Source: Lutibacter oricola (GTDB lineage: Bacteria; Bacteroidota; Bacteroidia; Flavobacteriales; Flavobacteriaceae). From it: a stretch of DNA of 64,000 bases. This document shows positions 49,786 to 58,874 of this stretch, in pieces; positions within the stretch are counted from its first letter, which is position 1; the number at the start of each line of letters is the position of its first letter. The translations under genes and the position numbers were made by a program. Below the pieces are notes generated by a model that made no database searches, was not told the DNA's origin, and saw only the letters and a list, made by a program, of their open reading frames with translations. The DNA lies in NCBI RefSeq assembly GCF_900106565.1, contig NZ_FNNJ01000001.1, forward strand, positions 558,001 to 622,000, given 5' to 3'.

Positions 49786-51168
49786 ATGCAAATTATACAA
49801 AAATACCGACTTGTTTTTTTCGTTGGAATCTTCATTTTAATAAGTTCTTGCCAATCAAAATCTTCTTGGGATATTAGAGAGTTTGGAGCTGTTGCTGATA
49901 GCACCACAATTAATACAGTAGCCATTCAAAATGCCATTGATGCTTGTAGTGAAGCAGGAGGTGGAATGGTGATAATGAAAGAAGGTAATTATATTACTGG
50001 AACAATTTTGTTGAAGAATAATGTTATCCTTAAAATTGATGAAGGAGCAAAACTAATAGGAAGTAAAAATCCATTAGATTATAAAAGTATTGACCCTTTT
50101 ACAGATGCCGTTGGGCAACTTAGAGGTAAGTGTTTAGTTGGCGCTGAAGACGTTTCTAATATTGGAATTATTGGAAACGGAACAATAGATGGAATGGGGA
50201 AACATTTTTTAAGAGAAAACCTATTGCTGAATGCTGATAAATTTGGGTTTGAAAAATCTAAAGTTAGAAAGTATCAATCAAACCGTCCTTTTTTAGTTCG
50301 ATTCGTAAAGTCATCAAATATTACGGTTAAAGATGTTCATCTTCGTTCTGCAGCGGCTTGGGCTTTACATTTTTTTCAGTCCAATAAAATTAATGTGGAT
50401 GGAATTGATATTTATAACCATAATAATCATAATACCGATGGTATTGATATGGATTCGAGTTCTGATGCTGTGATTAAAAATTGCAATATAGACACAGCCG
50501 ATGATGCTATTTGTTTTAAAACAACAAGTCCAGTTCCTACTCAAAATATATTAGTGGAAAATTGTCGTTTAAAAAGTAATTGGGGAGCCGTAAAATTTGG
50601 AACGGAAAGTATGGGAGACTTTAAAAATATTACGGTGAAGAATTGCTACCTACATAATACCAAAGGAGGAGGAATAAAAGTGCTAAGTGTTGATGGTGCT
50701 AACATAAGTGATATAGTTCTAGATAGTCTTACAATGAAAAATGTTGATATGCCAATTTTTGTTCGTCTTGGAGAGCGTTTAAGAACATATCGTTATGCTC
50801 CTAAACAAAAGGTAGGAAGCATTAACAACATAAGTATCAGCAATATTTCTGCAATTTCCCGAAGCATTGAGGAATCTCGTGTTTCACCACCATCTGGAAT
50901 TTTTATAACAGGTACTTCCAATCATAAAATAGGCAAGGTGAGTTTAAATAATATAAAAATTACACTACCTGGAGGAGGTAATGAAGAACACTCAAAAATA
51001 GTGGTTGCAGAGGATGAAAAACGATATCCTGAGTTTAGCTTTTTTGGAGTGTCTCCAGCTTATGGTATTTATGCCCGACATATTAATAATCTTAAAACTG
51101 ACAATATAAAATTTACGCTACTTGATGATGATCAGCGTAAAGAGATTGTATTTGATGATGTAAACTAA
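49786..51168 (+). CDS. GH28 family glycosidase, lipoprotein
   Basis: A 460-residue parallel beta-helix protein with a lipobox (LISSCQSK, Cys22). The GH28 catalytic residues are present as NTDG (Asp218) and ADDA (Asp239, Asp240). The usual GHG element of polygalacturonases is replaced by SNWGAVKFGTES, and no RIK motif is seen, so it is probably not a homogalacturonan-cleaving enzyme; relatives with this pattern act as exo-hydrolases on galacturonate, rhamnogalacturonan or other uronate-containing glycans. The start codon directly follows the stop of a truncated GH28 fragment. In this locus it may release an alpha-linked uronic acid or galactose-like residue. The reading frame is intact and the length is normal. 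Confidence 0.88.
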   Translation: MQIIQKYRLVFFVGIFILISSCQSKSSWDIREFGAVADSTTINTVAIQNAIDACSEAGGGMVIMKEGNYITGTILLKNNVILKIDEGAKLIGSKNPLDYKSIDPFTDAVGQLRGKCLVGAEDVSNIGIIGNGTIDGMGKHFLRENLLLNADKFGFEKSKVRKYQSNRPFLVRFVKSSNITVKDVHLRSAAAWALHFFQSNKINVDGIDIYNHNNHNTDGIDMDSSSDAVIKNCNIDTADDAICFKTTSPVPTQNILVENCRLKSNWGAVKFGTESMGDFKNITVKNCYLHNTKGGGIKVLSVDGANISDIVLDSLTMKNVDMPIFVRLGERLRTYRYAPKQKVGSINNISISNISAISRSIEESRVSPPSGIFITGTSNHKIGKVSLNNIKITLPGGGNEEHSKIVVAEDEKRYPEFSFFGVSPAYGIYARHINNLKTDNIKFTLLDDDQRKEIVFDDVN

Positions 51169-51172
51169 AATA

Positions 51173-51265
51173 ATGATGAAAAAAGAAATGAGAGAAAAAG
51201 CAATAGAATTAGGTGATACAAAAAAGTATAAGGACACTATAGTTGATTTTTGGGATTTTTACTGA
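51173..51265 (+). other. Short unrecognised open frame, possible gene remnant
   Basis: Thirty codons beginning MMKKEMREKAIELGDTKKY and ending DFWDFY, five bases after the GH28 stop. It has no signal peptide, and the charged helix plus aromatic tail looks more like the end of a larger enzyme than a complete protein. It lies between two other gene remnants, so I read it as part of a decayed gene. It could be a genuine short protein; I cannot tell. Confidence 0.35.
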
Positions 51266-51326
51266 TTGAAGTAACCTAAGAAAAGATTTAGTGAATAAGT
51301 GAAATCTCATGAATAAGAGTAGATAA

Positions 51327-51377
51327 AATATAATTTTCTTATTGAGAGAAATGAATGAAATATTAAAGTGGAAATAA
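51327..51377 (+). pseudogene. C-terminal remnant of a six-hairpin glycosidase gene (includes 31-base repeat copy B)
   Basis: Read from 51336 this DNA gives FLLREMNEILKWK and a stop, against FFFLEMNEILKWK at the end of the six-hairpin gene (49597). Bases 51347-51377 match 49567-49597 at 30 of 31 positions. A stop codon in the same frame at 51324 closes it upstream. The remnant merges into the start region of the next sulfatase gene, whose ATG lies 9 bases beyond its stop. Confidence 0.7.
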
Positions 51378-51385
51378 ATTCAAAA

Positions 51386-52942
51386 ATGAAAGTATTTAAA
51401 ATAAAAATAGTAGTTGCACTTATAACTTTACTAACGGTGTTTAGTGTTGAAATGTTTGCGCAAAAAAACAGCAGACCAAATGTTATTGTTGTATTAGCAG
51501 ATGATTTAGGAACAGGTGATGTTTCATATTATAGAAAATTACACAGTAATAAAATTGTTTTGGAAACACCTAACTTAGATAAACTTGCTAATGAAGGAAT
51601 GATTTTTACAAACGCACATTCGCCAGCAGCTTTGTGTGCAACATCACGTTACGCTATTATGACAGGTAATAGCTGTTACCGAAGTGCAGAAGGTTGGGGT
51701 GTTTGGGGAGGATATTCAAAACCAGTGATTAAAGAGGAACAATTAACCTTGGGTCGTTTAATGAAACAAGCCAATTATAACACTGCATTTTTTGGTAAAT
51801 GGCATATTGGTACTGGTTTCGGAAGAAAAGATAATTCCGAAGTGTTATTTATTTCAAATAGACAAGAAAAGAAGAATCCACGTGTACCAGTAGATATTAC
51901 TAAAATATTATATGGTCCAAAACAGTTTGGTTTTGATTATAGTCTTTCATTACCTGCTGGTATACAAAACACGCCGTATGCTATTTATGAGAACCATAAA
52001 TGGTTAAAGCTAAAAGAAAATTCAACAATAAAAGTTATTAATCAAGAAGATTATAAACGTTTAGGTGTAGATCATTTTAATAAGCCGGGTTGGGGAGATT
52101 CTAATTGGAATCCAAGCGAAATGGGGCCTCTTTTAGCAAGTAAAGCCGTTGATTATATTGCTGAAAATGCAAATAAAACAGCACCGTTTTTTATGTATTA
52201 CTGTTCACAAGCTGTTCATACACCACACGCTCCACCAACTGAAATTAATGGTGTTAAAATCAAAGGAACAACTCCATCAAAACATTTAGATATGGTTAAA
52301 GAGTTGGATCAACAAGTAGGTATGTTAATTAACGAACTAAAAAAACAAGGAGTTTATGATAATACGGTAATAATTTTCACTTCTGATAATGGAGGATTGG
52401 GACCAGATATTGTTCCAGATAGTTATTCTTCAGGTCATCAACCAAGTAGCATATATCGAGGCTCTAAAAATTTACCATATGAAGGCGGACATCGTGTGCC
52501 TTTTATAGTGTCATGGCCTCATAATATAAAGAAACAACAGCAATCTAGTCAGCCAATAATTGGTATGGATATTATGGCAACATTGGCAGGAATTACAAAT
52601 CAAACTATTGGAAAATCTGTTGCGCAAGATTCTCATAACTTAATGCCAGTTCTTAAAAATGTTAAAGGAGCCAAAACACATGATTTTTTAATGGTTCAAG
52701 GTGGTGCAGATAAAGAATATATTATAAATGATAAAGGTTGGAAATTAATTCTTCAAGTCAATAAAAAAACGAAAGATTATTTAGACGCAACTCCTATTGG
52801 ATTATTTAATTTGAATGATAACCAAATTGAAGAACAATCCAAAGATTATATCAATAACCCTGCTTATCAAGACAAAGTAGCTTCATTGTTAAAGAAGTAT
52901 AAAGAAACTATTAAATCTAATGTTTATTTAGGAAATCATTAA
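51386..52942 (+). CDS. S1 sulfatase, secreted, with non-canonical CATSR motif
   Basis: A 518-residue sulfatase. I use ATG 51386; a GTG at 51368 belongs to the remnant of an older gene. The signal peptide ends MFAQ (about 26). ADDLGTGD (38-45), GKWHIG, HTPHAPPTE and TSDNGGLGPD are normal. The maturation motif is C84-A-T-S-R, with Thr in place of the Pro of the usual CxPxR; the codons read tgt gca aca tca cgt. Formylglycine formation normally needs that Pro (or Ala in some anaerobic systems), so the enzyme is either modified by a tolerant maturase or inactive. The rest of the active site looks intact. Arg-Tyr after the motif recalls S1_15-like enzymes. Confidence 0.9.
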   Translation: MKVFKIKIVVALITLLTVFSVEMFAQKNSRPNVIVVLADDLGTGDVSYYRKLHSNKIVLETPNLDKLANEGMIFTNAHSPAALCATSRYAIMTGNSCYRSAEGWGVWGGYSKPVIKEEQLTLGRLMKQANYNTAFFGKWHIGTGFGRKDNSEVLFISNRQEKKNPRVPVDITKILYGPKQFGFDYSLSLPAGIQNTPYAIYENHKWLKLKENSTIKVINQEDYKRLGVDHFNKPGWGDSNWNPSEMGPLLASKAVDYIAENANKTAPFFMYYCSQAVHTPHAPPTEINGVKIKGTTPSKHLDMVKELDQQVGMLINELKKQGVYDNTVIIFTSDNGGLGPDIVPDSYSSGHQPSSIYRGSKNLPYEGGHRVPFIVSWPHNIKKQQQSSQPIIGMDIMATLAGITNQTIGKSVAQDSHNLMPVLKNVKGAKTHDFLMVQGGADKEYIINDKGWKLILQVNKKTKDYLDATPIGLFNLNDNQIEEQSKDYINNPAYQDKVASLLKKYKETIKSNVYLGNH

Positions 52943-53061
52943 TATATAGCTTATTTAATTATGTGCCCGTAATATAAATCAATGAAGCATTAAATAAGCA
53001 AAGATATGTTGGGTAATACTAAATGTTGAAGAACTTTGTAAGTTGAAAAGAATAGAGTGAG

Positions 53062-54474
53062 ATGGATTTAAATAGAAAAAATATAGTTTTAATAGTAGTT
53101 TTACTAATTGCAATACAATTAACAGCGCAGAAAAAACCAAACATCATTTTAATAATGGCAGATGATGTTAGCTGGAATTGTTTTGGTACTTATGGAGCAC
53201 AAGACTATAAAACGCCAAATATTGATGCTTTGGCTTCAAAGGGAGTTCAATTTAATCATTGTTATTCTATGCCTATTTGTACACCATCACGTGTAAAAAT
53301 TATGACTGGTCAATATAATTTTAGGAATTATACACATTTTGGTTACCTAAACCCAAAGGATAAAACATTCGGACATTTAATGAAAAATGCAGGTTATAAA
53401 ACTGCCATTGCAGGTAAGTGGCAATTGAACGGATTGTACAATAATTTACCTGGCTCTTTAGATAAATCAAGACCTCAAAAAGCTGGTTTTGATGAGTCGT
53501 GTTTGTGGCAAGTTACTACACGTAAAACTGGTGAAAATGGTGGGGAGCGTTTTTGGAGTCCGCCGTTGCTTCAAAATGGAGAATTTTTAACTGTTGAAGA
53601 TAATAAAGACAAATATGGACCAGATATTATGTCTGATTTTGTTTGTGACTTTATTGAAAAGAATAAAGATGAACCATTTTTTGTGTATTATCCAACTGTT
53701 TTAGTTCATAGTCCATTTGTTCCAACACCTGATACAATTGGTGATAAACCTAGAACTCAGGATGCTAATAAAACACCAAAAGACAAAGATTTAAAGAAAG
53801 CAAATTATGTTGCAATGGTTAATTATTTAGATAAATTGGTTGGTAAAATTGTTGACAAAGTTGAATCAATCGGACAGCTCGATAATACAATTATTTTGTT
53901 TACTTCAGATAACGGAACAGCTTCAATTACCTCTAAGTGGAAAGGAAAAAACATTACTGGAGCCAAAGGTAAAACTGTAGATATGGGAACTCACGTACCA
54001 TTAGTAGCTTATTGGAAAGGACACACTCCACAAGGTGTAAAAAGTAATGATTTAATTGATTTTACTGATTTCTATACAACCATTGCTGATGCTGCTAATA
54101 TTAAACATGCTGCTGATGATCCAATTGATGGAAGAAGTTTTTTACCTCAATTACAAGGTAAAACGGGCAAGCCTCGCGATTGGGTGTTTTGGCAATATCA
54201 ACCGTATTGGGGAAAATTTAAAGGAGTTCAATTTGTTCGAAATCAATCTTATAAGCTGTATAAAACTGGTGAGTTGTATGATGTTCCAAATGATATTCAT
54301 GAGAAGCATAATTTAATGCAGGTTTCAAACAATAAAGCAGCCAAAAAAGCAAAAAAAAGTCTTCAAAAAGTTCTTGATTTAGCGCCACCAGCACCTTCGA
54401 TTATAGGAGGTAGAAATGCAAAAGAACGTGTTTTATATACGAATTGGGAGAATATTGTAAATCCAAATGATTAA
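53062..54474 (+). CDS. S1 sulfatase, secreted (CTPSRVK motif)
   Basis: A 470-residue sulfatase with a signal peptide ending LTAQ (about 23). Features: MADDVSWNCFGTYG, maturation motif CTPSRVK with Cys73, AGKWQLNG where others have GKWHL, VHSPFVPTPD, and TSDNGTASI. GQYNFRNYTHFGYL after the motif is a pattern shared by a distinct group of Bacteroidetes and planctomycete sulfatases whose subfamily I cannot name. It is the last sulfatase of the window, 119 bases after the previous gene and 196 bases before the regulator gene at 54671. I saw no clear promoter or terminator in either gap. Confidence 0.92.
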   Translation: MDLNRKNIVLIVVLLIAIQLTAQKKPNIILIMADDVSWNCFGTYGAQDYKTPNIDALASKGVQFNHCYSMPICTPSRVKIMTGQYNFRNYTHFGYLNPKDKTFGHLMKNAGYKTAIAGKWQLNGLYNNLPGSLDKSRPQKAGFDESCLWQVTTRKTGENGGERFWSPPLLQNGEFLTVEDNKDKYGPDIMSDFVCDFIEKNKDEPFFVYYPTVLVHSPFVPTPDTIGDKPRTQDANKTPKDKDLKKANYVAMVNYLDKLVGKIVDKVESIGQLDNTIILFTSDNGTASITSKWKGKNITGAKGKTVDMGTHVPLVAYWKGHTPQGVKSNDLIDFTDFYTTIADAANIKHAADDPIDGRSFLPQLQGKTGKPRDWVFWQYQPYWGKFKGVQFVRNQSYKLYKTGELYDVPNDIHEKHNLMQVSNNKAAKKAKKSLQKVLDLAPPAPSIIGGRNAKERVLYTNWENIVNPND

Positions 54475-54670
54475 CTAGAAAATAATGAGAAAGTATAAAC
54501 TTTACAGGAAATTATACTTATAAGAAAGGTTATAAACTTCTTTTCTTAGTAATGTTATTTTAGGTTTTATATTATTTAAAAAAATAAACGCAAATCAATT
54601 GATGTTACAATTTTAGCTTCTAATCGTTATAGGTTTTAGAATTTTTAGTATAAAATTTTATATTTGTTAA

Positions 54671-56464
54671 ATGGCAGATTCTTCAAAATCTATAGCAGTA
54701 CTTCCTTTTGTTAATATGAGTAATGATGTTAACAATGAGTATTTTAGCGATGGTATTACTGAAGAAATTATCAATGCACTTACCAAAATAGAAGGTTTAA
54801 AAGTAATTGCCAGAACTTCATCCTTTTCGTTTAAAGGAAAAAATATTGACATTAGAACTATAGGAGAAAAGTTAAGTGTAAAAACTATTTTAGAAGGAAG
54901 TGTAAGAAAATCACAAAATAGAGTTCGGATTACTGCTCAATTAATAGAATCGGAAACTGGTTTACATTATTGGTCAGAAAATTTTGACAGAGAATTAGAT
55001 GATATTTTTCAACTTCAAGACGAAATTAGTTTGTTGATCGCAGATAGAATTAGAGAGAATTTTGGGCATTTAAATATCAATGAACATTTAGTGTTAATTG
55101 ATACCAAAAATGTAGAAGCCTATCAAGCATATTTAAAAGCTAGAGCACTTCAGTTAAATTGGAATTTAGAAGATATTTACAAAGCTATTAAGCAATACAA
55201 AAAATGTATTGAAATTGATGAGAACTACTCTGATGCTTATATTGCAATTGGTTGGTGCTATGGAATTTTGGCTAGTTGGGGTTTTATGGATCAAGAGGAA
55301 GGATTTTCGTTAAGTGAATTTTTTCTAAATAAAGGTAAAGAGTTAAACCCCAATTCGTTTAAGCTGTATTTTGCCCAATCTACCAATAGTTTTTGGAGAG
55401 ATTGGAATTATAAAAAAGGACTCGAATTTTTAAATAAGAGCATTGAGATTAATCCAGGATATTCCGATGTTTTTGAAGCCAAAGCAGAAATTTTTACAGC
55501 TATAGGTTATTGGAAAGAAGCAATTAAATATGTAGATAAAGCATTGGATTTAAATCCGCTATCTCCCAATCATTTTTATACCAAAGGAGTTATTTATTAT
55601 TTAAATAAAGATTACAATACTGCTTTAAAATATTTAGAAAAAGCTATTGAAATAGATTCAGAGTTTTCATTGGCAATTCAAACAAAGTTAGCTTGTTTTA
55701 TATGGTTAAATAATTGGAAATCATTTGTTAATTTTATTGAAAGTAATGATGTTTTGAAGGATTTAAAATTAGTACTTCATAAATTATTTTGTAGTATAAA
55801 TAAAAAAGAGCTTCCAAATGCATCTTTAAATAAGCTATTAAATTCAAATTCTGAAACTAAACAAAGCTCACTAATAGATTGGGATTTCTATTTAGCTATT
55901 CAAGAAGAAAATTTAGAAACAAATTTTCAAAAATTGGAGTACATAATTAATACAAAACCTGGACAATTTGTAAATTTCAATAACGATCCATTTTTAAAAA
56001 TACTAAGAAAAGAACCTAAGTTTAAAGCGTTACAAGATAAAGTTTTTTATAACGATGTTTTGCCAATTAAAAATGAAGTTAAAAAGTCGAAGCCAAGGCA
56101 ACTGCTTTTGAGTGAAGATGAAATTGCACATTTTAAAACTAAAATAGCTCAAACTATAAATGAAGATGCTAATTATTTAAAGTCTGATTTAACACTTAAA
56201 GGTTTGGCTGAAAACATTGAATTACACCCAAATAAGTTATCTTGGTTATTAAACACAGCATATCATCAAAATTTTAATGATTATATCAATTCATTTAGAA
56301 TAAATCATTTTAAAAAACTTGTTATAGACCCTAAAAACAGCCATATAACTATTCTTGGTTTGGCGTACGATAGTGGTTTCAATTCTAAAAGTGTATTTAA
56401 TACATATTTCAAAAAGGTAGAAGGTATTACTCCAAGTCAGTGGGTTAAAAATCAGTCTCTTTAA
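54671..56464 (+). CDS. TolB-like/TPR protein with C-terminal AraC-type DNA-binding domain
   Basis: A 597-residue cytoplasmic regulator. Residues about 6-125 form the TolB-N-like domain found in CadC-type and adenylate cyclase-associated proteins (SIAVLPFVNMSND, YFSDGITEEIINAL, ILEGSVRK). TPR repeats follow at about 145-310 (AYIAIGWCYGIL, DVFEAKAEIFTAIGYWKEA, LNPLSPNHFYTKGVIYY). An AraC-type helix-turn-helix is at about 495-595 (GLAENIELHPNKLSWLLN, GLAYDSGFNSKSVFNTYFKK). Relatives often have a membrane anchor before the TolB part; here the TolB strand starts six residues into the protein after an in-frame stop, and the preceding DNA could encode a hydrophobic helix, so the N-terminus may be truncated. 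A TATATTTG -7 box at 54659-54666 would give a nearly leaderless message. It probably regulates the sulfatase block. Confidence 0.85.
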   Translation: MADSSKSIAVLPFVNMSNDVNNEYFSDGITEEIINALTKIEGLKVIARTSSFSFKGKNIDIRTIGEKLSVKTILEGSVRKSQNRVRITAQLIESETGLHYWSENFDRELDDIFQLQDEISLLIADRIRENFGHLNINEHLVLIDTKNVEAYQAYLKARALQLNWNLEDIYKAIKQYKKCIEIDENYSDAYIAIGWCYGILASWGFMDQEEGFSLSEFFLNKGKELNPNSFKLYFAQSTNSFWRDWNYKKGLEFLNKSIEINPGYSDVFEAKAEIFTAIGYWKEAIKYVDKALDLNPLSPNHFYTKGVIYYLNKDYNTALKYLEKAIEIDSEFSLAIQTKLACFIWLNNWKSFVNFIESNDVLKDLKLVLHKLFCSINKKELPNASLNKLLNSNSETKQSSLIDWDFYLAIQEENLETNFQKLEYIINTKPGQFVNFNNDPFLKILRKEPKFKALQDKVFYNDVLPIKNEVKKSKPRQLLLSEDEIAHFKTKIAQTINEDANYLKSDLTLKGLAENIELHPNKLSWLLNTAYHQNFNDYINSFRINHFKKLVIDPKNSHITILGLAYDSGFNSKSVFNTYFKKVEGITPSQWVKNQSL

Positions 56465-56655
56465 AACTTTAATTACACTTCTCTTTGTTTGTTAAGTGCT
56501 TATTGTAAAAGCGTTCTGAAATGTAATTCAGTACTATTTACCATTCCATTTTATATAAGTTTGAAAAAATTTTGAAAGAAAATTAAAAAAATGTGTGATT
56601 TTTTTTCTGAAGAACGATTAATGAAGTAAACAAGTATTTGAAATTATAATTAAAA

Positions 56656-57153
56656 ATGAAATATTCAAATAAGAATATAGAAATAGCAACTCTTATTGAA
56701 GAAAATAGGCGATTAATTTACAAGGTGGTTAATAGTTATTGTACAGATGTTAATGAGCAAGAAGATTTAATTCAAGAAATTATTTTTCAAATCATTAATA
56801 GTTACCAGAATTTCGACCATAAAGTAAAAACAACTACTTGGATGTATAAAATTGCTTTTAATGTTGCTATCTCTCATTACCGTAAAACAAACAATCGTAA
56901 AAAATATTTTGCAGAAATGCCATCTAAAGTGGTAACTATTGAAGAAACTTACAATCACGAAATGGATGAGAAAGTGAAGATGTTAAGACAGTTTATTCAA
57001 GAATTTGATCCGTTAAACAAAGCAATTTTAATTATGTATTTAGATGGTAATAGCCATACCGAAATTTCAAAAGTTGTTGGAATTTCCGTGAGTAATGTAG
57101 GCACCAAAATAGGTAGAATAAAAAAACAATTACAAAAAAAGTTTAAAAAATAA
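56656..57153 (+). CDS. ECF-type RNA polymerase sigma factor
   Basis: A 165-residue sigma-70 family protein with region 2 (about 14-80: LIYKVVNSYCTDVNEQEDLIQEI, TWMYKIAFNVAIS) and region 4 (about 110-160: DPLNKAILIMYLDGNSHTEISKVVGISVSNVGTKIGRIKK). It lacks regions 1 and 3, as ECF factors do. The gene after it starts 5 bases downstream and encodes a membrane protein, the usual pairing of an ECF sigma with a regulatory membrane partner. The 191 bases upstream hold no recognisable terminator or promoter. It is not of the FecI type tied to a SusC-like transporter, because no such transporter is nearby. Target genes cannot be deduced. Confidence 0.94.
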   Translation: MKYSNKNIEIATLIEENRRLIYKVVNSYCTDVNEQEDLIQEIIFQIINSYQNFDHKVKTTTWMYKIAFNVAISHYRKTNNRKKYFAEMPSKVVTIEETYNHEMDEKVKMLRQFIQEFDPLNKAILIMYLDGNSHTEISKVVGISVSNVGTKIGRIKKQLQKKFKK

Positions 57154-57157
57154 TAGT

Positions 57158-57823
57158 ATGGAACATATAGATATACAAGATATTTGGAGACAGAACGAAA
57201 TGATTCTTGAACAAAATAGAAAATTTAATATAGAACTACTAAAAGAAGTTAAAATTGACAAAGCAAAATCATCATTAAAGAATTTACTTTTTTTACCAAT
57301 AAGCACATTACTATTCAACACTTTAGTTGCTTCATATGCATTGTGTTTTACCGTTTTAAATTATGAATTTTGGTATTTTGTATTTTCAGGATTAATGATT
57401 TCCTTTTTTTCAATTTGGTTTGTGATTTCATCTATCAAACAACTGAAATTGATACTTTTAGTAGACTACAAAAATGAAATTTTAACGATTCAGGAAGACT
57501 TATCTAAAATTAAAATAGCAGTAGTTAAAAACTTACGAATTGCAAGCTATTTATTGCCCTTTGGACCATTTATAGCGTTGTTTTTATTCAAAGCAATTTT
57601 AAATATAGATTTAATGGAAGTATTAGACTTTAAAATGCTGGTTTCCTTCGGAATTAGTACAGTTGTCCTTGAAATTATTTCATTAGTAGTATTGAGAGCT
57701 TTAAAGCCTAAAAACATAAATAAAAAATGGCTAAACTGGTTATTAATGGGAAATGGAAGTCAGGTTAATGATGCTATAGTTTTTTTAGATGATATAAAAA
57801 CATTTGAAGAAAATAATCAATAA
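57158..57823 (+). CDS. Four-helix membrane protein, probable sigma-factor partner
   Basis: A 221-residue protein with a charged N-terminus (about 1-40, with WRQNEMILEQNRKFNIELL suited to a coiled coil) and four transmembrane helices: about 45-70, 72-92, 128-148 and 160-187. A cytoplasmic loop between helices 2 and 3 contains a second coiled-coil-like stretch. No zinc-binding anti-sigma motif is seen. It is translationally coupled to the ECF sigma gene (4-base gap), and Bacteroidetes often pair ECF factors with such proteins, so an anti-sigma role is likely but unproven. Confidence 0.7.
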   Translation: MEHIDIQDIWRQNEMILEQNRKFNIELLKEVKIDKAKSSLKNLLFLPISTLLFNTLVASYALCFTVLNYEFWYFVFSGLMISFFSIWFVISSIKQLKLILLVDYKNEILTIQEDLSKIKIAVVKNLRIASYLLPFGPFIALFLFKAILNIDLMEVLDFKMLVSFGISTVVLEIISLVVLRALKPKNINKKWLNWLLMGNGSQVNDAIVFLDDIKTFEENNQ

Positions 57824-57907
57824 TATTTAATTCAATACTACACTAAAAACCAGGTTCAATCATACTTTTTTGAACTAGAATATCACATCAATTTTTTAAT
57901 AATATTC

Positions 57908-57942
57908 CGAACGTTTGAAATTATAATCTCGAACGATTTGAA
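57908..57942 (+). promoter_or_regulatory. Direct repeat upstream of the esterase operon
   Basis: CGAACGTTTGAA (57908-57919) and CGAACGATTTGAA (57930-57942) repeat 22 bases apart, two helical turns. The first copy shares ACGTTTGAAATTA (57911-57923) with the GH115 operator region (8828-8840). A CAAATTTG box (57956-57963, one mismatch to TAnnTTTG) lies 14 bases downstream, 44 bases before the esterase start. A regulator-binding site is likely. Confidence 0.5.
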
Positions 57943-58006
57943 GGAAACTATTGGTCAAATTTGCAGTGTTGATTTCAACAATTAATAATAACTAAAAAAA
58001 CAAAAA

Positions 58007-58852
58007 ATGAAGACAAAATTAATTTTAAGCTTAACCATATGCATTTTAGCATTAAGCGTTAATGCACAAACAAGATTTGTAAAAGTAAATGATACAATTA
58101 GACAATTTACGGTGTATAAACCCAATAAAATTGACTCAACTAAAAAGGTACCACTTTTATTAAATTTTCACGGATCAGGTATGACGGCTTTAGAGCAAAT
58201 GTTTTATACCAATACAAATACCCTAGCAGAAGATATTGAAATTGTTGTGGCCTATCCACAAGGAATAAACAACGATTGGAATGTTGGTTTTGAACAAGAT
58301 TATGATACAGGAACAAAAGATGTTGAATTTATAAAAGTTTTAATTGAAAAGTTAGTAAAAAATTATTCTATCGATAAAAATAGAATTTATGCAACAGGAC
58401 TTTCAAGAGGAGGTTTTTTTATTCAAAGATTGGTTGCTGAATTACCTAACCAAATAAAAGGTTTTGTAGCTGTTGGAGCTCCAATGCCAGTTGAAGTTAA
58501 AAACAGAATGCAATCTAACGAGCCTGTTAAAGCAATGTTTGTTCACGGAACTGCAGATTATATTGTAAAAATGGATGGTAAAGAGAATGCATATGTATCA
58601 CATTCTGAATGTATAGATTATTGGAAAAAAAGAAATAATGCAACTGACAAAGCCAAAATTGAAACTATTAATACTGTTGAAGATGAAACTTCAGTAACCA
58701 TTAAAAATTACGATTCTGTAACTGAAATTCTAATTGAAAATGGTGGTCACACTTGGCCAGGAACAGATTCTTTTAATGTAGGTTTTCCTTTAGGAAAAAC
58801 AACTCAAGATATAAACTTCAACAACATATTAGCAAACTTTATAAATAACTAA
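58007..58852 (+). CDS. Secreted esterase, PHB-depolymerase/feruloyl esterase-like
   Basis: A 281-residue alpha/beta hydrolase with a signal peptide ending VNAQ (about 21). It has LLNFHGSGMT (oxyanion region), the nucleophile elbow GLSRGG with Ser133, and NGGHTWPG containing the probable catalytic His. This set is typical of LpqC/poly(3-hydroxybutyrate) depolymerase-like and feruloyl or acetyl xylan esterases (CE1-related). The natural ester is unknown. It is the first gene of a plus-strand run that includes two serine hydrolases and sits behind a candidate operator; the gap to the next gene is 22 bases. Confidence 0.85.
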   Translation: MKTKLILSLTICILALSVNAQTRFVKVNDTIRQFTVYKPNKIDSTKKVPLLLNFHGSGMTALEQMFYTNTNTLAEDIEIVVAYPQGINNDWNVGFEQDYDTGTKDVEFIKVLIEKLVKNYSIDKNRIYATGLSRGGFFIQRLVAELPNQIKGFVAVGAPMPVEVKNRMQSNEPVKAMFVHGTADYIVKMDGKENAYVSHSECIDYWKKRNNATDKAKIETINTVEDETSVTIKNYDSVTEILIENGGHTWPGTDSFNVGFPLGKTTQDINFNNILANFINN

Positions 58853-58874
58853 AAAAAACACAAATTATAATATT

